From Kitasatospora sp. MAP12-44 (GTDB lineage Bacteria > Actinomycetota > Actinomycetes > Streptomycetales > Streptomycetaceae): a stretch of DNA of 64,000 nucleotides. Shown here one piece after another: positions 23,770 through 37,275 of this stretch (positions are counted from its first letter, which is position 1; each line of letters starts with the position of its first letter). The stretch is taken from positions 4,712,001-4,776,000 of the forward strand of contig NZ_JARZAE010000004.1 of assembly GCF_029892095.1 (NCBI RefSeq). Direction: 5' to 3'. Below the pieces are notes generated by a model that worked only from the letters and a program-made list of their open reading frames with translations, did not search any database and was not told where the DNA came from. Made by a program: the position numbers and the translations under genes.

Positions 23770-24609
23770 TCAGCCCACCCGCAGGCCGTCCAGCAGGATG
23801 CGCAGCAGCCGTTCGGCGGGCTCCGCCGCGTTCAGCGCGGCGCCGCGCCCGATCGAGGGCGGGACGGCGGCGGTCAGCACCAGGACGATCTCCGACACCG
23901 TCACCCCGGCCCGCAGCTCGCCGGCCGCCGCCGCCCGGCTGACCAGCGCCGCCAGCAGCCGCAGCAGCAGCCGCGGATCGGCGTCCGGTGCCACGCTCGC
24001 ATCCTGCGACACCTGGTCGCCGACGTCCGCACTCCTGGGCTCGGCCGGGCTGAGTTCGACATCGGTCGGCCCGCCGTCCCAGTCCCAGGACGGCTGCTGC
24101 TCCGGCACCCGGGCCAGCTCCTCCGCGTACCCGAACGCCTCCGGCGGCAGCAGCCGCCCGGCCCCGCTGGCCACGGCGGTGGCCAGGTAGGCGGCGAGCG
24201 CCTCCCAGGGACCGGCCGTGCCGTACAGCGCCTCCTTGGCCCGGGCGGTCAGCCAGGCGACCTCCTCGGCGGCGATCCGCTGGACCAGCACCTCCTTGCT
24301 CGGGAAGCGCCGGTACACGGTGCCGACGCCGACGCCGGCCCGCCGCGCGACCTCCTCCATCGGTGCGTCGTAGCCGAGTTCACCGAACACCTCGCGCGCG
24401 GCCCGCAGCACGCTCTCCAGATTGCGCCGCGCGTCCACCCGCAGCCTGCCCCCGCTCGGCCGCCGCTCGCCGGTCGCGGGGCTCGGCAGTTCGCGTTCGG
24501 GCGCGTTCCGGTACGGGACGGACAGCGGATTGCGCTGTTCCGGCACCGTACTCGCGCCGAGTTGTGGCACCGCCGGTTCGCCCAGCAGAAAATGCTCCTG
24601 TTCCATCAT
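23770..24609 (-). CDS. atrA: TetR-family regulator, probable AtrA
   Basis: 279 residues; ATG 24609 (a second ATG follows directly) after GGAGGG. Helix-turn-helix at residues 60-106 (RRNLESVLRAAREVFGELGYDAPMEEVARRAGVGVGTVYRRFPSKE). The long disordered N-terminus (1-55) and a low-complexity insert (about 185-225) are unusual for TetR proteins. Identification as AtrA, a global activator of actinorhodin and a nagE2 regulator in S. coelicolor, rests on context: composite sigma gene on one side, divergent NADH dehydrogenase and PP2C phosphatase on the other, as around SCO4118. That order is recalled, not searched. Confidence 0.78.
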   Translation of the reverse strand: MMEQEHFLLGEPAVPQLGASTVPEQRNPLSVPYRNAPERELPSPATGERRPSGGRLRVDARRNLESVLRAAREVFGELGYDAPMEEVARRAGVGVGTVYRRFPSKEVLVQRIAAEEVAWLTARAKEALYGTAGPWEALAAYLATAVASGAGRLLPPEAFGYAEELARVPEQQPSWDWDGGPTDVELSPAEPRSADVGDQVSQDASVAPDADPRLLLRLLAALVSRAAAAGELRAGVTVSEIVLVLTAAVPPSIGRGAALNAAEPAERLLRILLDGLRVG

Positions 24610-25046
24610 CCCAACCCTCCCCCGGAGGAGCCCTGTTGAGGACTCCTGTGCGTAGTCGCAGCAGCCCGGCCGTGGCGCGTCGCGGTCCGGCCCCACCACT
24701 CCGACCCCCCTGTGGAAACCGGGCGGTACGCATGGGGCCGGGCCCCGGTGCACAGCCAGGCTCCCGGGCCGTCCGGCGATCGGGGATCGGCCCGCCCGGG
24801 CGAGGATCGCCTGCGGACTACCCTTCCCCGTTTCAGCCTGCGCCAGTCGACCCGGTCGGCCAACGGTAAATCAGGCCGTAATGGATTCACCACCCGGGGT
24901 GACGATTTGATGCCCCCTGATGCCCAAAGTTGCCCGTGAATGACCTGGATGGCGGCCTGGCGCCCCCGTCCAGCGGGAGAAAATCAGCCCGCCGGATCCC
25001 GTACGCACTGTGGACAAGAGGCACTCCGGGGGTGCGTCATGGTTGC
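24610..25046. other. Divergent intergenic region atrA / NADH dehydrogenase
   Basis: 437 bases between divergent genes. Contains AT-richer stretches (GGTAAATCAGG near 24863, GATTTGATGCCCC near 24905) and the near-direct repeat TGATGCCC at 24909 and 24919. Promoters for both genes should lie here; none is clear enough to place. Confidence 0.4.
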
Positions 25047-26405
25047 GTGAACCAGGTCACATCGACAGGGAGTGCCGCCATCCGGATCCTGATCGTGGGC
25101 GGCGGCTGCGCCGGGCTGACCGCAGCGGCCCGGCTGCAGCAGGGCCTGCGGGCCGAACTGCGCGGCGGCACAGTGGAGATCACCGTCGTCGAGAACGATC
25201 CCTACCTCACCTACCGGCCGCTGCTGGCCGAGGTCGCGGCGGGATCGATCGACCCTCGGCATGTGGTGGTGCCACTGCGCCGGGCGCTGCCCGAGTGCCG
25301 GGTGCTCACGGCGCGGATCGCCCGGATCGACCATGCCCGCCGACTCGCCTGGATCATCCCCGAGACCGGACCTGAGATCGAACTCCCGTACGACAGACTG
25401 GTGCTGACGGCTGGTTCGGTCTCCCGACGGCCGCCGATCCCCGGGCTGGCGGAGCACGGCCTCGGCTTCGGGTCGGTCGGCCAGGCGGTCGGCCTGCGCA
25501 ACCACATCCTGGAGCAGCTCGACATCGCCTCCTCCACCCGCGACCCCGAACTGCGCCAGTCCGCGCTGACGTTCGTCTTCGTCGGCGGCGGCTACGCGGG
25601 GGTCGGCGCACTCGCCGAGCTGGAGGACATGGCCCGCTACGCGTTGCGCGGCTACCACAACATCCAGCCCGACGACCTGCGCTGGGTGCTGGTCGAGGCG
25701 GGCCCCGGAATCCTCGCGGAGGCGGACCCCGCGCTGGCCGCGCACACCCTGGTCCAACTGCGCGAGCGCGGCGTGGACGTCCGGCTCTCCACCACGCTGG
25801 AGTCCGCGCAGGGCCGGGTGACCGTGCTCTCGGACGGCAGCCGGTTCGCCGCCCGCACGCTGGTCTGGACGGCCGGGGTCCGGCCCGCCCCGCTGCTCGG
25901 CGCCACCGATCTCCCGCTGGACGCCGAAGGACGAGTGCGCTGCCTGCCCACCCTCCGGGTGGCCGGGCCGGACGCCGGTCCGCTGGCCGACGCCTGGGCC
26001 GCGGGCGACTGCGCAGCCGTGCCGGATCCGGACGCCGACGGCGCTTCGTGCCCGCCGAACGCCCAGCATGCGGCGAGCCAGGCCGAGTTGCTGGCTGACA
26101 ATCTGATCGCCTCGCTCGCCTCCGGCCCGGAGGGCGACTATCGGCCCGAGCGTCCGTGCGCCTCCACCTCGCTGGGCCTGCGCCGCGGGGTCGCCCACAC
26201 CCGCCGGGGCAGCCGCACCGGCCGCCGGGCCTGGCTGCTGCACCGGGCGCGGACGCTGCGCAGGATGCCGAGCCCCGACCGCCGGGTGCGGATCCTCGCG
26301 GACTGGATCCTGGCCGGCCTATTCACCCGAGAGGTCGTATCACTGGGATCACTGGAACATCCGCGAGCCGAATTCGAGGCCGCAGTCGACTCCTCGGAAG
26401 CCTGA
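25047..26405 (+). CDS. Type II NADH dehydrogenase-like FAD oxidoreductase
   Basis: 452 residues from GTG 25047; GTG 25032 is an alternative start. Two dinucleotide-binding folds: FAD motif IRILIVGGGCAGLTAAARL at the N-terminus and NADH motif LTFVFVGGGYAGVGALAELEDM (about 170-190). TYRPLLAEVAAGSIDPRHVVVPLR and WAAGDCAAVPD match the Ndh-2 family. A C-terminal amphipathic helix (ADWILAGLFTREVVSLG) probably attaches it to the inner face of the membrane. It passes electrons from NADH to menaquinone without proton pumping. Divergent from atrA. Confidence 0.88.
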   Translation: MNQVTSTGSAAIRILIVGGGCAGLTAAARLQQGLRAELRGGTVEITVVENDPYLTYRPLLAEVAAGSIDPRHVVVPLRRALPECRVLTARIARIDHARRLAWIIPETGPEIELPYDRLVLTAGSVSRRPPIPGLAEHGLGFGSVGQAVGLRNHILEQLDIASSTRDPELRQSALTFVFVGGGYAGVGALAELEDMARYALRGYHNIQPDDLRWVLVEAGPGILAEADPALAAHTLVQLRERGVDVRLSTTLESAQGRVTVLSDGSRFAARTLVWTAGVRPAPLLGATDLPLDAEGRVRCLPTLRVAGPDAGPLADAWAAGDCAAVPDPDADGASCPPNAQHAASQAELLADNLIASLASGPEGDYRPERPCASTSLGLRRGVAHTRRGSRTGRRAWLLHRARTLRRMPSPDRRVRILADWILAGLFTREVVSLGSLEHPRAEFEAAVDSSEA

Positions 26406-26467
26406 GCCGCCGGCCGGGCCGTACAACACGACCAACACACGTACGACTTCCGGAATCGCTCCTGCAC

Positions 26468-26488
26468 CTGTCAGGATCTGCCTGACAG
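26468..26488. promoter_or_regulatory. Inverted repeat upstream of the PP2C gene
   Basis: CTGTCAGG, five-base spacer, CCTGACAG: perfect 8-bp arms 35 bp before the GTG at 26523, followed by two 12-base direct-repeat-like units starting CTGTAC (26500 and 26512). It could be an operator for the phosphatase gene or a weak terminator of the dehydrogenase gene. Confidence 0.5.
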
Positions 26489-26522
26489 ACTGTCACCGGC
26501 TGTACAAACGCCTGTACGAAAC

Positions 26523-27908
26523 GTGACGATCCCTTTGATTCGAGGAAGCGACAATCGGTTGAACCTCATGCGCTGGAGTGCGCGGCTCACCGGAGCCCCG
26601 TGGCGCGTCGCTCCTCCACCGGACGACCCGGTCGCCGTGCCCGGACCGCGCGACCCCTCCGGGCAGTCGGCCGTGCCACCGCTCGACCTCCATGAGCTGT
26701 TCGACCTGCGGGACGTCCTGGGGCGGCTGCCCGCGCCGGTCGCCGTCACCTACGGCGCCCGGCACCGCCTGGGTTACGCCAATCGGGCCTACCGGGAGCT
26801 GTTCGGCACCCGCACACCCGGCCTCCCGGCGGACGAGGCGATGCCCGAGCTGGCAGATCTGGGCCTGCTGCCGCTGCTCGACCAGGTGCTGCGCAGCGGC
26901 CGGGCCCGCAGCGTCAAGGCGCGCTGCATCCAGGCCCTCGCGCCCGGCGGGCCCTCCCGGTACTTCAACGTCTCCTGCGTGCCGCTGCACGCGAGCGAGC
27001 TCAGCCAGCCGAACGGCGCGGTCGCCGCCCGCGAGGGCCGGGCCCCGGCTCCGGTCGGGGTGCTGATCTCCGCCGCCGAGGTGACCGACCAGGTACAGGC
27101 CGCCGTCCGGCTGCGTGACGCGGAGCGCCGCCAGCGCGAGGCCGCGGTCACCCTGCAGCGCAGCCTGCTGCCGCAGGAGCTCGAACAGCCGGCCGACCTC
27201 AGCGTCGCCGCGACCTATCAGCCCGGCGGAGCCGAGGCCGCGGTCGGCGGCGACTGGTACGACGTGATCAGCCTGCGCGGCGGCCGCACAGCGCTGGTGA
27301 TCGGTGACGTGATGGGTCGCGGCCTGCGGGCGGCGGCCGTGATGGGACAGCTGCGGACGGCCGTGCGCGCGTACGCCCGTCTCGACCTGCCCCCGCACCA
27401 GGTACTCGGCCTGCTCGACGGCATCGCCATGGAGATCGACGCCAACCAGATCGCCACCTGTGTCTACGCCGTCTACGACCCTCCCCCAGACTCCGTCCGG
27501 GGGTACCCCCCTGCCGGCACCCTCACCTATGCCTCGGCCGGGCACCTTCCGCTGATGCTGCGCTCGCCGGACGGCACCGTCCTCCAGGGGGAGCAGCAGA
27601 ACGGCCCGCCGCTGGGCACCGGCGGAGGCAGCCACACCTCACACATCCTGCGCCTGCTGCCGGGGACCACGGGTGTCCTCTACACCGACGGCCTGGTCGA
27701 GCGCCGGGACCAGGACATCGACCAGGGCCTCGACCTGCTCGCCCACACCCTGGCCGGCGCGGTCGGCTCGCCGGACGTGGTCTGCTCCCGCCTGCTCCGG
27801 GCCATGGGCGTGAGCGCCGACCACGACGACGACGTCGCGGTGCTGGCCTTCCAGCTCCCGACCGGGACGGCCCAGCCTGGGGTTGACTCCACCCCGGGGG
27901 AGGTCTAG
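26523..27908 (+). CDS. PAS-PP2C (SpoIIE-type) serine phosphatase
   Basis: 461 residues from GTG 26523; TTG 26559 or ATG 26568 are possible later starts since no start has a good ribosome binding site. PAS domain at about 58-185, then a PP2C/SpoIIE domain (about 200-450) with all metal-binding aspartates: VGGDWYDV, IGDVMGRGLRAAA, YASAGHLPLML, YTDGLVERRD, HDDDVAVLAF. These proteins usually dephosphorylate anti-anti-sigma factors and so release a SigB-type sigma factor. There is no kinase or STAS partner nearby. Downstream lies the rRNA operon. Confidence 0.9.
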   Translation: MTIPLIRGSDNRLNLMRWSARLTGAPWRVAPPPDDPVAVPGPRDPSGQSAVPPLDLHELFDLRDVLGRLPAPVAVTYGARHRLGYANRAYRELFGTRTPGLPADEAMPELADLGLLPLLDQVLRSGRARSVKARCIQALAPGGPSRYFNVSCVPLHASELSQPNGAVAAREGRAPAPVGVLISAAEVTDQVQAAVRLRDAERRQREAAVTLQRSLLPQELEQPADLSVAATYQPGGAEAAVGGDWYDVISLRGGRTALVIGDVMGRGLRAAAVMGQLRTAVRAYARLDLPPHQVLGLLDGIAMEIDANQIATCVYAVYDPPPDSVRGYPPAGTLTYASAGHLPLMLRSPDGTVLQGEQQNGPPLGTGGGSHTSHILRLLPGTTGVLYTDGLVERRDQDIDQGLDLLAHTLAGAVGSPDVVCSRLLRAMGVSADHDDDVAVLAFQLPTGTAQPGVDSTPGEV

Positions 27909-28525
27909 TGTTCTCCGAGCTGCCTGTCAGGGAGCACCGGACGCGCGCTCTGCACGGACGGGTCCTGAGCGCAGCCACTCCTCTGAAACACCTTTCTCAG
28001 TAATGCTCCTGCCATTCCTGCGCGCTGTCGCAGGGGGCTTTGTTTTGCTGTGCCGGTATTTCGGTGAGTGGGGTCGGATTCGCTTTTCGGGGCGGAGCCG
28101 GGCTAGAGTTTGAGGCGTCGGACAGGCCGTCAGGTCGGTTACGACGAAGGCCACTTGAGGGCCGAGGCAGTGCGGAAGACCTGGTAAGGTCGGATGCACT
28201 GCGGCGGGAAACCGCGAAGCAGGAAAGCGAGTGAGAAACGCCGAACGGCGGGTCTGATAAGCTGAGTGAAGAACGAAACGAAGTACTGAACGAAGCGCCC
28301 GGAGATACTGCGAAGGCAGTTCGAAGGAAGTGTCCGTTCCTTGAGAACTCAACAGCGTGCCAAAAGTCAACGCCAAATATGTTGACATCCCCGGCCTTGA
28401 TCTTCGGATCGGGGTTGGAGATTCCTTTTGAAGTAATACACAGCGAGGACGCAGTGCACGTTGCCACCCTATTCCGGTGGTTGTCGTGCCGCTCAACGCG
28501 GGTGTCACCCGATTACGGGTATACA
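27909..28525 (+). promoter_or_regulatory. rRNA operon promoter and leader region
   Basis: 617 bases without genes. Candidate -10 boxes are TAGAGT (28104-28109) and TAAGGT (28185-28190), fitting the tandem promoters of streptomycete rrn operons. The leader has the conserved actinobacterial segment CCTTGAGAACTCAACAGCG (28337), a boxA-like antitermination region that recurs in the 16S-23S spacer, and AGTCAACG (28366) that can pair with CGTTGACT after 16S (about 30107) to form the 16S processing stem. Confidence 0.65.
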
Positions 28526-33456
<4,931 letters not shown>

Positions 33457-33473
33457 TGCTCGCGTCCACTGTG
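33457..33473 (+). repeat. 23S rRNA processing stem, right arm
   Basis: TGCTCGCGTCCACTGTG pairs perfectly with 30311-30327. Confidence 0.9.
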
Positions 33474-33535
33474 TTGTTCTGAAACAACGACCCCGTCCCA
33501 TGGCCATGGGGCGGTGCGGTTGACAGTTTCATAGT

Positions 33536-33654
33536 GTTTCGGTGGTCATAGCGTGAGGGAAACGCCCGGTTACATTCCGAACCCGGAAGCTAAGCCTCAC
33601 AGCGCCGATGGTACTGCAGGGGGGACCCTGTGGGAGAGTAGGACGCCGCCGAAC
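33536..33654 (+). rRNA. rrf: 5S ribosomal RNA
   Basis: 119 bases. The 5' end GTTTCGGTGGTCATAGCG pairs with the 3' end CGCCGCCGAAC to close the molecule; GAACCCGGAAGCTAAG is the standard 5S loop. Followed by a strong terminator. Confidence 0.97.
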
Positions 33655-33667
33655 AATCTTTGAATAC

Positions 33668-33711
33668 CAGATAACCCCCATCCGATTCCTCGGATGGGGG
33701 TTATCTGCGTT
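33668..33711 (+). terminator. rRNA operon terminator
   Basis: Perfect 18-bp stem starting CAGATAACCCCCATCCGA with a TTCC loop, ending at 33707, then CGTTTGCG. Fourteen bases after 5S. Confidence 0.93.
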
Positions 33712-33753
33712 TGCGGACATTTCCCGCCCGGTGGCGTGACGTAGGGTCAGACC

Positions 33754-34725
33754 ATGGACGCGACCACGGGGGCGAGCCCCGAAGAGCAGCAGAGCGCGGT
33801 CATCGCGCAGCCGGAGTTGCCGTCGGAGCTGCGGGACGGCGCGCTGCGGATCCTGGCTGCCGCCGTCGAGGTGGACGGCCGGGAGGCAGTCTCCGAGCAG
33901 GGGCGGATCCGGCTGCGCTCGTCCGGGACCGCGCGGCCGGGGATCACCCATCTGGTGCAGCCGGACGTGGGTTATGCGCAGCTGGAGGCACCGGCCGACG
34001 CCGCAGTGCCGACCGCGGAGCTGGTGGTCACCCCACAGCAGCGCCAGCGCGGGCACGGCCGTCGGCTGCTCGACGCGGTGCTGGCCCAGGTCGTCGGCCC
34101 GGTCGACTTCTGGGCCCACGGCGGTCACCCGGGGGCCCGCCACCTCGCCGACCGCTACGGCGCCGAGCTGGTCCGCGAGCTCCGGCAGATGCGTCGCAGC
34201 GAACCAAGCGGCGAACCGAGCGGCGGGCCGAGCACCGACGACGTGCCGTTCCCGGCCGGTGTCACGCTCCGCACCTTCCGTCCGGGCGTGGACGACGAGC
34301 AGTGGCTGCGGCTCAACGCGCTCGCCTTCGCCCACCACCCCGAGCAGGGCTCCTGGACCGCGCAGGATCTGGCCGACCGGATCGCCGAGCCGTGGTTCGA
34401 CCCCGCCGGCTTCTTCCTCGCCTACCGCGGCGAGCAGCTGGTCGGCTTCCACTGGACCAAGGTGCACCCGGCCACCGAGGCGGAGCCGGCCCTCGGCGAG
34501 GTCTACGTGGTCGGCGTGGACCCGGCGGAGCAGGGGAACGGCCTGGGCCGTGCGCTCACCGCGGCCGGCCTGCGCCACCTGGCCCGCGACCGGGGCCTGT
34601 CCACCGTGCTGCTCTATGTGGACGCGGACAATCCGGCGGCCGTCCGCGTCTACGAGCGTCTCGGTTTCGCCATTCATGAGGTAGACCTGGTGTATCGGGT
34701 GCAGTCGGGCGCTACGGCCGGATAA
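33754..34725 (+). CDS. mshD: Mycothiol synthase MshD
   Basis: 323 residues with two tandem GNAT domains, the MshD architecture. The N-terminal domain has AELVVTPQQRQRGHGRRLLDAV; the active C-terminal domain has LGEVYVVGVDPAEQGNGLGRALTAAGLRHL and VLLYVDADNPAAVRVYERLGFAIHEVDLVY. It acetylates the cysteinyl amine of Cys-GlcN-Ins with acetyl-CoA, the last step of mycothiol synthesis in the cytoplasm. A Gly/Ser/Glu-rich linker joins the domains. The ATG lies six bases after TAGGGT (33742-33747), so the message is probably leaderless. Confidence 0.95.
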   Translation: MDATTGASPEEQQSAVIAQPELPSELRDGALRILAAAVEVDGREAVSEQGRIRLRSSGTARPGITHLVQPDVGYAQLEAPADAAVPTAELVVTPQQRQRGHGRRLLDAVLAQVVGPVDFWAHGGHPGARHLADRYGAELVRELRQMRRSEPSGEPSGGPSTDDVPFPAGVTLRTFRPGVDDEQWLRLNALAFAHHPEQGSWTAQDLADRIAEPWFDPAGFFLAYRGEQLVGFHWTKVHPATEAEPALGEVYVVGVDPAEQGNGLGRALTAAGLRHLARDRGLSTVLLYVDADNPAAVRVYERLGFAIHEVDLVYRVQSGATAG

Positions 34726-34784
34726 CGGCGTTCGGCCGGCGGCCGCAGGGCCGACCGCCTCAGCTTTCCTCCTGGCCATGCGGT

Positions 34785-34806
34785 GTTTACCGTGGATTCA
34801 ATTACC
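34785..34806 (+). promoter_or_regulatory. PHO box upstream of ppk
   Basis: Two adjacent 11-base units, GTTTACCGTGG and ATTCAATTACC, fit the streptomycete PhoP direct-repeat consensus (GTTCACC core). They end 17 bp before the ppk start, consistent with PhoP control under phosphate limitation. Confidence 0.72.
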
Positions 34807-34823
34807 GCGGCGAAGATCACAGG

Positions 34824-37232
34824 ATGACGTCCGTAGTGTCTCGCTCCCGCAGCTCCGGCCCCGCGGCCAGGCCCGGTCGGATATCGACCGCGCAGGGCGG
34901 CTTGGGCCACCCGCAGGCGGCGACGGACTCGGAGCAGAGCGTGCGCACCGAGCACTCGGACCTCATCTCTCTGGAGGAGCTGGAACCCATGAGCATCCCC
35001 CGTCCGGTCACGGCCGGAGCAGCAGCCGGCGACGAACCCGGCGCGCCCGCCGCCGGCAGTCCGCTCGACGCGGTCGGCGGCTCGTCCGCCGCGCGCTTCA
35101 GCGGTGCGCTGGGACTCCCGCTCGACCAGCTCGCCGCCTTTGCCGACCAGGACGACGAGGAGCTCCCGCAGGGCCGCTTCCTCGACCGTGAGCGCAGCTG
35201 GCTGGCGTTCAACGAGCGGGTGCTCGAGCTCGCCGAGGACCCGCAGATCCCGCTGCTGGAGCGCACCAAGTTCCTGGCGATCTTCGCCAGCAACCTGGAC
35301 GAGTTCTTCATGGTCCGGGTGGCCGGCCTCAAGCGCCGGATCGCGACCGGGGTCGCCCAGCGCAGCGCGTCCGGCCTGCAGCCGCGCGAGGTGCTTGATC
35401 TCATCTGGACCAAGTCCCGCGAGCTGATGGCCCGGCACGCGGCCGCCTTCCAGCAGGAGGTGCTGCCGGACCTCGCCGCCGAGGGCATCGGGCTGGTCCG
35501 CTGGGCCGAGCTGTCGGACAAGGAGAAGGCCCGGCTGCACACCCTGTTCCGCGCGCACATCTTCCCGGTGCTGACCCCGCTGGCCGTCGACCCCGCGCAC
35601 CCCTTCCCGTACATATCGGGACTGAGCCTCAACCTGGCCGTGGTGGTGCGCAATCCGGTCTCGGGGCACAAGCACTTCGCCCGCGTGAAGGTGCCCCAGT
35701 CGCTCTCCCGCTTCCTGGAGGCCTCCGCCCAGCGCTACGTCCCGTTGGAGGACGTGATGGGCGCGCACCTGGAGGAGCTCTTCCCGGGGATGGAGGTGCT
35801 CGCCCACCACGCGTTCCGGGTCACTCGCAACGAGGATCTGGAGGTGGAGGAGGACGACACCGAGAACATCCTCAAGGCGCTGGAGAAGGAGCTGATGCGC
35901 CGGCGCTTCGGTCCGCCGGTCCGGCTGGAGGTCGAGGAGTCGATCGACCCGTACATTCTCGACCTGCTGATCCGCGAACTGAACATCACCGAGGCCGAGG
36001 TCTTCCCGCTGGCGGGTCCGCTCGACCTGACCGGGCTGTTCGGCATCGCCGACCTGGACCGGCCGGAGCTGAAGTACACCAAGTTCGTGGCCGGCACCGC
36101 GCGCGGGCTGACCGACGTCGAGTCGGCCTCCCAGCCGGACATCTTCGCCGCCATGCGCGAGCGCGAGGTGCTGCTGCACCACCCGTACGACAGCTTCTCC
36201 ACCTCGGTGCTGGCCTTCCTGGAGCAGGCCGCCGCCGACCCGAACGTGCTGGCGATCAAGCAGACGCTCTACCGCACCTCGGGCGACTCGCCGATCGTGG
36301 ACGCGCTGATCGACGCCGCCGAGTCCGGCAAGCAGGTGCTGGTGCTGGTCGAGATCAAGGCGCGCTTCGACGAGCAGGCCAACATCAAGTGGGCCCGCAA
36401 GCTGGAGGAGTCCGGCTGCCACGTGGTCTACGGGCTGATCGGCCTGAAGACCCACAGCAAGCTGTCCCTGGTGGTCCGCCAGGAGGGCGACCTGCTGCGT
36501 CGCTACGCGCATGTCGGCACCGGCAACTACCACCCCAAGACCGCGCGGATGTACGAGGACCTCGGGCTGCTCACTGCGGACCCGCAGGTCGGCGCGGACC
36601 TCTCCGACCTCTTCAACCGGCTCTCCGGCTACTCGCGCCACGAGTCGTACCGCCGCCTGCTGACCGCCCCGCGCAGCCTGCGGGACGGGCTGATCTCCCG
36701 GATCAACCGGGAGATCGAGCACCAGCGCGCGGGTCGGCCGGCCTCGGTCCGGATCAAGGTCAACTCGATCGTCGACGAGGCCGTGATCGACGCGCTCTAC
36801 CGCGCCTCGCGCGCGGGCGTGCCGGTGGACGTCTGGGTGCGCGGCATCTGCGCCGTCCGGCCGGGCGTGGCCGGGCTGAGCGAGAACATCCGGGTGCGCA
36901 GCATCCTGGGCCGGTTCCTGGAGCACTCCCGGATCTTCATCTTCGGCAACGGCGGTGATCCCGAGGTCTGGTTCGGGAGCGCCGACATGATGCACCGCAA
37001 CCTGGACCGGCGGATCGAGGCGCTGGTCCGGCTGGTCGACCCGGGGCACCGGGCCGAGCTGTCCGGGCTGATCGACCTCGGCATGTCGGAGGACACCGCC
37101 TCCTGGCACCTGGGCTCGGACGGGGCATGGACCAGACACAGCCAGGACACTGACGGGCACCGCCTCCGTGACGTCCAGGAACTGCTCATCGACTCGCGCC
37201 AGCGCCGTCGGAGTTCCTCCACCGCGCTCTGA
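34824..37232 (+). CDS. ppk: Polyphosphate kinase Ppk
   Basis: 802 residues, longer than E. coli Ppk because of an N-terminal extension of about 115 residues rich in Ala, Gly and Ser; ATG 34989 is a possible later start. The core begins RFLDRERSWLAFNERVLELAEDP. IKQTLYRTSGDSPIVDAL, the autophosphorylated histidine in GLKTHSKLSLV (His544), VGTGNYHPKTARMYEDLGLLT and IKVNSIVDEAVIDALYRAS are family hallmarks. It reversibly makes polyphosphate from ATP; in Streptomyces it behaves mainly as an ADP kinase regenerating ATP and represses antibiotic production. First gene of the ppk-CHAD-Nudix set. Confidence 0.97.
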   Translation: MTSVVSRSRSSGPAARPGRISTAQGGLGHPQAATDSEQSVRTEHSDLISLEELEPMSIPRPVTAGAAAGDEPGAPAAGSPLDAVGGSSAARFSGALGLPLDQLAAFADQDDEELPQGRFLDRERSWLAFNERVLELAEDPQIPLLERTKFLAIFASNLDEFFMVRVAGLKRRIATGVAQRSASGLQPREVLDLIWTKSRELMARHAAAFQQEVLPDLAAEGIGLVRWAELSDKEKARLHTLFRAHIFPVLTPLAVDPAHPFPYISGLSLNLAVVVRNPVSGHKHFARVKVPQSLSRFLEASAQRYVPLEDVMGAHLEELFPGMEVLAHHAFRVTRNEDLEVEEDDTENILKALEKELMRRRFGPPVRLEVEESIDPYILDLLIRELNITEAEVFPLAGPLDLTGLFGIADLDRPELKYTKFVAGTARGLTDVESASQPDIFAAMREREVLLHHPYDSFSTSVLAFLEQAAADPNVLAIKQTLYRTSGDSPIVDALIDAAESGKQVLVLVEIKARFDEQANIKWARKLEESGCHVVYGLIGLKTHSKLSLVVRQEGDLLRRYAHVGTGNYHPKTARMYEDLGLLTADPQVGADLSDLFNRLSGYSRHESYRRLLTAPRSLRDGLISRINREIEHQRAGRPASVRIKVNSIVDEAVIDALYRASRAGVPVDVWVRGICAVRPGVAGLSENIRVRSILGRFLEHSRIFIFGNGGDPEVWFGSADMMHRNLDRRIEALVRLVDPGHRAELSGLIDLGMSEDTASWHLGSDGAWTRHSQDTDGHRLRDVQELLIDSRQRRRSSSTAL

Positions 37233-37275
37233 CCCATCCGTCACCTGCCCTGGGGAAACGGGGAGTACCCGAGAC

